Assembly (NCBI GenBank): GCA_023266415.1
Contig: JAHFQG010000005.1
Coordinates: 1-6,545, forward strand
Origin: Francisellaceae bacterium
GTDB taxonomy: Bacteria; Pseudomonadota; Gammaproteobacteria; Berkiellales; Berkiellaceae
Length of the DNA: 6,545 nt
Reading direction: 5' to 3'
Shown here: one piece after another, positions 4,589-6,545 of the stretch
Numbering within the stretch: the stretch's first letter is position 1
How the letters are laid out: the number at the start of each line of letters is the position of its first letter
Made by a program: the position numbers and the translations under genes
The notes under the pieces: generated by a model
What the model was told of the DNA's origin: nothing
Seen by the model: only the letters and a program-made list of their open reading frames with translations
Database searches by the model: none

Positions 4589-5050
4589 CTAAAAGGGAAT
4601 TTCGTCATCAAACTCTGTCGGTTGCCCAGGGGCGAAAGACGACCCAGTGGGAGCTTCTGATAGCGCTTCTTCAGGGTGAATACTGCTGCCCATAGCTGTT
4701 TGAGCGGCGCTGCCACGACTATCAAGCATTTGGAGTTCGTTACCCACAATTTCGGTGGTATAGCGATCTTGCCCGTTTTTGTCTTGCCATTTGCGAGTTC
4801 GCAAGCTACCTTCCACATAAATTTTGGCGCCTTTGCGCAAATATTCACCCACGATTTCAGCCAAACGGTTAAAAAACACCACCCGGTGCCATTCGGTACG
4901 CTCTTGATTTTGACCGGTTTGTTTGTCTTTCCAGTTATCGGTGGTGGCTAAATTAACATTGGCCACAGCCCCGCCAGTCGGCATATACCGTACTTCTGGA
5001 TCAGCCCCTAAATTACCAATTAAAATCACTTTATTGATACCACGTGCCAT
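4589..5050 (-). CDS. ssb: Single-stranded DNA-binding protein
   Basis: A 153-residue protein. Residues 1-110 are the OB fold ([20 protein letters not shown], then [20 protein letters not shown]), with Trp40, Trp54, Phe60 and Trp88 at the same numbers as the DNA-stacking residues of the Escherichia coli protein. A short disordered linker (about 111-147, shorter than in E. coli) leads to the acidic tip FDDEIPF, which recruits replication and repair proteins. It works as a tetramer coating single-stranded DNA. ATG 5050 follows AGAAGG. It lies downstream of the transporter gene on the same strand with a 109-bp gap that holds palindromes and a weak promoter, and it is divergent from uvrA beyond that, the usual gammaproteobacterial layout. 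Confidence 0.97.
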   Translation of the reverse strand: MARGINKVILIGNLGADPEVRYMPTGGAVANVNLATTDNWKDKQTGQNQERTEWHRVVFFNRLAEIVGEYLRKGAKIYVEGSLRTRKWQDKNGQDRYTTEIVGNELQMLDSRGSAAQTAMGSSIHPEEALSEAPTGSSFAPGQPTEFDDEIPF

Positions 5051-5068
5051 TTTTTATACCTTCTTAAA

Positions 5069-5096
5069 AAAATATTTACCCTTACCCCCTTGTCAG
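5069..5096 (-). promoter_or_regulatory. Candidate ssb promoter
   Basis: On the minus strand CTGACA (5091-5096) and TATTTT (5069-5074) are separated by 16 bp, 19 bp from the ssb ATG. The -35 box sits in the loop and arm of a hairpin CCCCCT-TGTC-AGGGGG (5085-5100). The -10 box is poor, so the call is weak. Confidence 0.35.
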
Positions 5097-5108
5097 GGGG
5101 CCAGCATG

Positions 5109-5150
5109 CTAGCCCCTACAGGCTAGACGCATGACAAAATGGTATCATGC
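5109..5150. repeat. Two adjacent hairpins between the transporter gene and ssb
   Basis: CTAGCC (5109-5114) pairs with GGCTAG (5121-5126) around CCTACA, and GCATGA (5129-5134) pairs with TCATGC (5145-5150) around a ten-base loop. GCCCCTAC in the first is shared with the repeat at 2994-3028. Neither is followed by a T run on the minus strand, so they are not ordinary terminators of the transporter transcript, though they may attenuate read-through into ssb. Confidence 0.5.
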
Positions 5151-5159
5151 CTGAAAAAT

Positions 5160-6353
5160 TCAAGTGTCGTCAACTGCATTGAACACCAGTTTCAAACGAC
5201 CTAACACCAAAATCCAAATTAATCCAATTAATACGGCGCCCACCACGATACCTTGAGTGGGGGCTATCATCCACAAACGTCCCCCCACCACCCCTCCAAA
5301 AAAAATACCCAAAAATTGCGCGGTTGAATACAACCCCAGAGCGGTTCCTTTTAACGTGGGAGGAGCAAGACGAGATACCCAAGAAGGTAAACTGGCTTCC
5401 AATGCATTAAAGGCGGTGAAGAAAAGAATCAACCCCCCCACCGTTTGTGCTCCCTGGTGGGATACACCTATCAGCACAATAGACACAACAAAGCTGATAA
5501 CCGCCCACAATAACAAAGGTTTTTGATCACCCGAACGATGGGACAACTTTACCCAAAACCCCATCCCTACAATGGCAATGGCTAAAGCCAAAAGATACAA
5601 TTGCCATAAATCCTCTTTTACCCAATGGGTGTGTTTAACCAATTGGGTGGGGATCATTAAAAAGCTGGCACTGAATAGGGCATGCAGGAAAAAAACACTC
5701 ACATTGAGTCGAAGTAACACCTTGTTTTTAAACACTTTTTTAAATAAATGGGGTGAAATGATACGCGAAGTATCTAAGTGCGTCGAGACAGGCACCCATT
5801 GTTGATAGCTCAACAAACTGAGTACCCCCAATCCAGCTGTTATCCAAAATAAACCTGCCAAACCCACTTCTGGTTCTAACAGGGGAGCAATACAAAAAGC
5901 CAATGAAAAAGCCAGTCCGATACTCACCCCAACCATGGCCATGGCTTTGGTTCGCACCGATTCTCGCGTTAAATCGGCCAAACAAGCCAAAATAGTGGCC
6001 CCAACAGCCCCAGCTCCTTGAATAGCACGACCCAAAATCAGCACATCAATATGCGTGGCCAGCGCTGCCACCACAGAACCCACTATAAACAACAATAACC
6101 CCGCAATAATCACGGGACTGCGGCCAATTTTGTCAGATAACATACCCATGGGAATTTGCAACAAACCTTGAGTAAGACCATAGGCCCCTATGACCCACCC
6201 CATCAAAGCGGGTGTCGCCCCCACATAGGCATGCTGATACCAAGGTAAAATGGGTAATATTAAAAACAGGCCCAGTAAGCGAAAAGACATGACACTGGCT
6301 AAAACCCACGCCACACGCCGTTCTTGGGATAACATTCGAGTAGAGGAAGACAT
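5160..6353 (-). CDS. Major facilitator superfamily transporter, YajR-like, without a C-terminal YAM domain
   Basis: A 397-residue inner-membrane protein with about 12 hydrophobic helices. The opening MSFRLLGLFLILPILPWYQH matches YajR-like transporters, and the loop after helix 2 has MFS motif A, GMLSDKIGR (residues 70-78). RAIQGAGAVGATILACLADL carries the conserved arginine of helix 4. It ends in LGRLKLVFNAVDDT directly after helix 12, so the cytoplasmic YAM domain of E. coli YajR is absent. Substrate is unknown; family members are proton-driven exporters. ATG 6353 is preferred; a GTG at 6365 would add four residues but leaves AGG too close to it. AGGTG lies 11 bases before 6353, a weak site. 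The position between uvrA and ssb is conserved in gammaproteobacteria. Confidence 0.9.
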   Translation of the reverse strand: MSSSTRMLSQERRVAWVLASVMSFRLLGLFLILPILPWYQHAYVGATPALMGWVIGAYGLTQGLLQIPMGMLSDKIGRSPVIIAGLLLFIVGSVVAALATHIDVLILGRAIQGAGAVGATILACLADLTRESVRTKAMAMVGVSIGLAFSLAFCIAPLLEPEVGLAGLFWITAGLGVLSLLSYQQWVPVSTHLDTSRIISPHLFKKVFKNKVLLRLNVSVFFLHALFSASFLMIPTQLVKHTHWVKEDLWQLYLLALAIAIVGMGFWVKLSHRSGDQKPLLLWAVISFVVSIVLIGVSHQGAQTVGGLILFFTAFNALEASLPSWVSRLAPPTLKGTALGLYSTAQFLGIFFGGVVGGRLWMIAPTQGIVVGAVLIGLIWILVLGRLKLVFNAVDDT

Positions 6354-6382
6354 GAGATAAAGCACACCTGTGGCGATAAACG

Positions 6383-6398
6383 GTGATTAGTGTATCAC
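6383..6398. promoter_or_regulatory. Inverted repeat GTGAT-N6-ATCAC in the uvrA-transporter divergent region
   Basis: GTGAT (6383-6387) and ATCAC (6394-6398) are exact inverse arms six bases apart, 30 bp upstream of the transporter ATG. The symmetry fits a dimeric repressor or activator site. The spacing (TGTGA-N8 rather than N6 before TCAC) does not fit a CRP site, so no regulator is named. Confidence 0.35.
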
Positions 6399-6458
6399 AG
6401 TGCCAATAGACACAAAATAACTAAGCTTTCTAGCTTAATTTTAAGGAGGGGAAAATAA

Positions 6459-6481
6459 GGGCATTATGGTATAATGCGCCC
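6459..6481 (+). promoter_or_regulatory. Extended -10 promoter inside an inverted repeat, directly before uvrA
   Basis: TGGTATAAT (6467-6475) is a perfect extended -10 element; there is no -35 match 17 bp upstream (AGGGGA). It ends six bases before the ATG, so the transcript would begin at or near the start codon and be leaderless. The same bases form an inverted repeat: GCATTAT (6461-6467) with ATAATGC (6471-6477), extended by GG/CC across one bulged G. A strong Shine-Dalgarno-like AAGGAGGGG lies at 6443-6451, about 30 bases from the ATG. Confidence 0.55.
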
Positions 6482-6545
6482 ATGAAATATATCTCCGTCC
6501 ATGGGGCAAAAACCCATAATCTTAAAAACATTGATGTCCGCATTC
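6482..6545 (+). CDS. uvrA: Excinuclease ABC subunit A, N-terminal 21 codons only
   Basis: The reading frame from ATG 6482 begins MKYISVHGAKTHNLKNIDVR and runs off the window. The segment Gly-Ala-x-Thr-His-Asn-Leu-Lys-Asn-Ile is the hallmark N-terminus of UvrA, the ATPase that finds bulky DNA lesions and loads UvrB in nucleotide excision repair. The start fits the family N-terminus; there is no in-frame start further upstream before the AAGGAGGGG. No ribosome binding site lies at the normal distance. The gene is divergent from the transporter, with ssb beyond, a conserved arrangement. I see no good LexA site close to the promoter. Confidence 0.92.
   Translation, partial: MKYISVHGAKTHNLKNIDVRI

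Noticed and set aside
4345..4848. Long minus-strand frame of 167 codons
   Set aside because: It is a shadow of ssb and the antisense of phhB; the true ssb frame has the full OB-fold and DDEIPF tip.
5085..5100. Hairpin CCCCCT-TGTC-AGGGGG as transporter terminator
   Set aside because: The nearest T run on the minus strand is over ten bases away and it lies close to the ssb start, so it does not fit a standard terminator.
6368..6383. Possible LexA site CTGT-N8-ACGG
   Set aside because: One mismatch in the outer bases, a GC-rich spacer, and it lies about 100 bp from the uvrA promoter next to the transporter start; chance match is likely.

Overview
The window looks like a piece of a gammaproteobacterial chromosome. 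The order uvrA, divergent major-facilitator transporter, ssb is a classical gammaproteobacterial neighbourhood (the Pseudomonas order is one example). The small membrane protein at 792-1040 resembles the family named after Coxiella CBU_0592. Together with the load of short palindromic repeats and decayed genes, this points tentatively to a Legionellales-like, possibly host-associated lineage; the lineage is an inference from gene content, not from a marker gene.

Left part (1-1093, minus strand): the N-terminal 258 codons of a two-partner-secretion outer-membrane transporter (TpsB, FhaC/ShlB type) run off the window edge, 15 bp behind a small membrane protein gene that probably shares its promoter.

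Middle part (about 1094-4065) is an accessory pocket. It holds two decayed 3' tails of an rsmE-like 16S rRNA methyltransferase gene, an orphan 67-residue membrane protein, a RelE-like toxin-antitoxin pair (plus strand), a VapBC pair (minus strand) with its own operator-like palindrome, and several repeat families. Two copies of a 205-bp non-coding element with perfect 17-bp terminal inverted repeats are the most striking repeats: both insertions carry exact 9-bp target duplications, and the copies differ at only two positions, so this is a recently active MITE-like element. One insertion splits an rsmE tail and carries an extra partial unit.

Right part (4066-6545) is housekeeping: pterin-4a-carbinolamine dehydratase (plus), a short relic of a Cro/C1-type helix-turn-helix protein wedged between it and ssb, single-stranded DNA-binding protein (minus), a 12-helix transporter of the YajR-like type (minus), and the first 21 codons of uvrA (plus). 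SSB and UvrA both serve DNA repair and replication; the transporter's link to them is only its conserved position. The uvrA start has an unusual layout: a perfect extended -10 sequence ends six bases before the start codon and lies inside an inverted repeat.

I see no tRNA, rRNA, CRISPR array or replication origin. No clearly new multi-gene system is evident; the best candidates for something undescribed are the MITE-like family and the uvrA leader.
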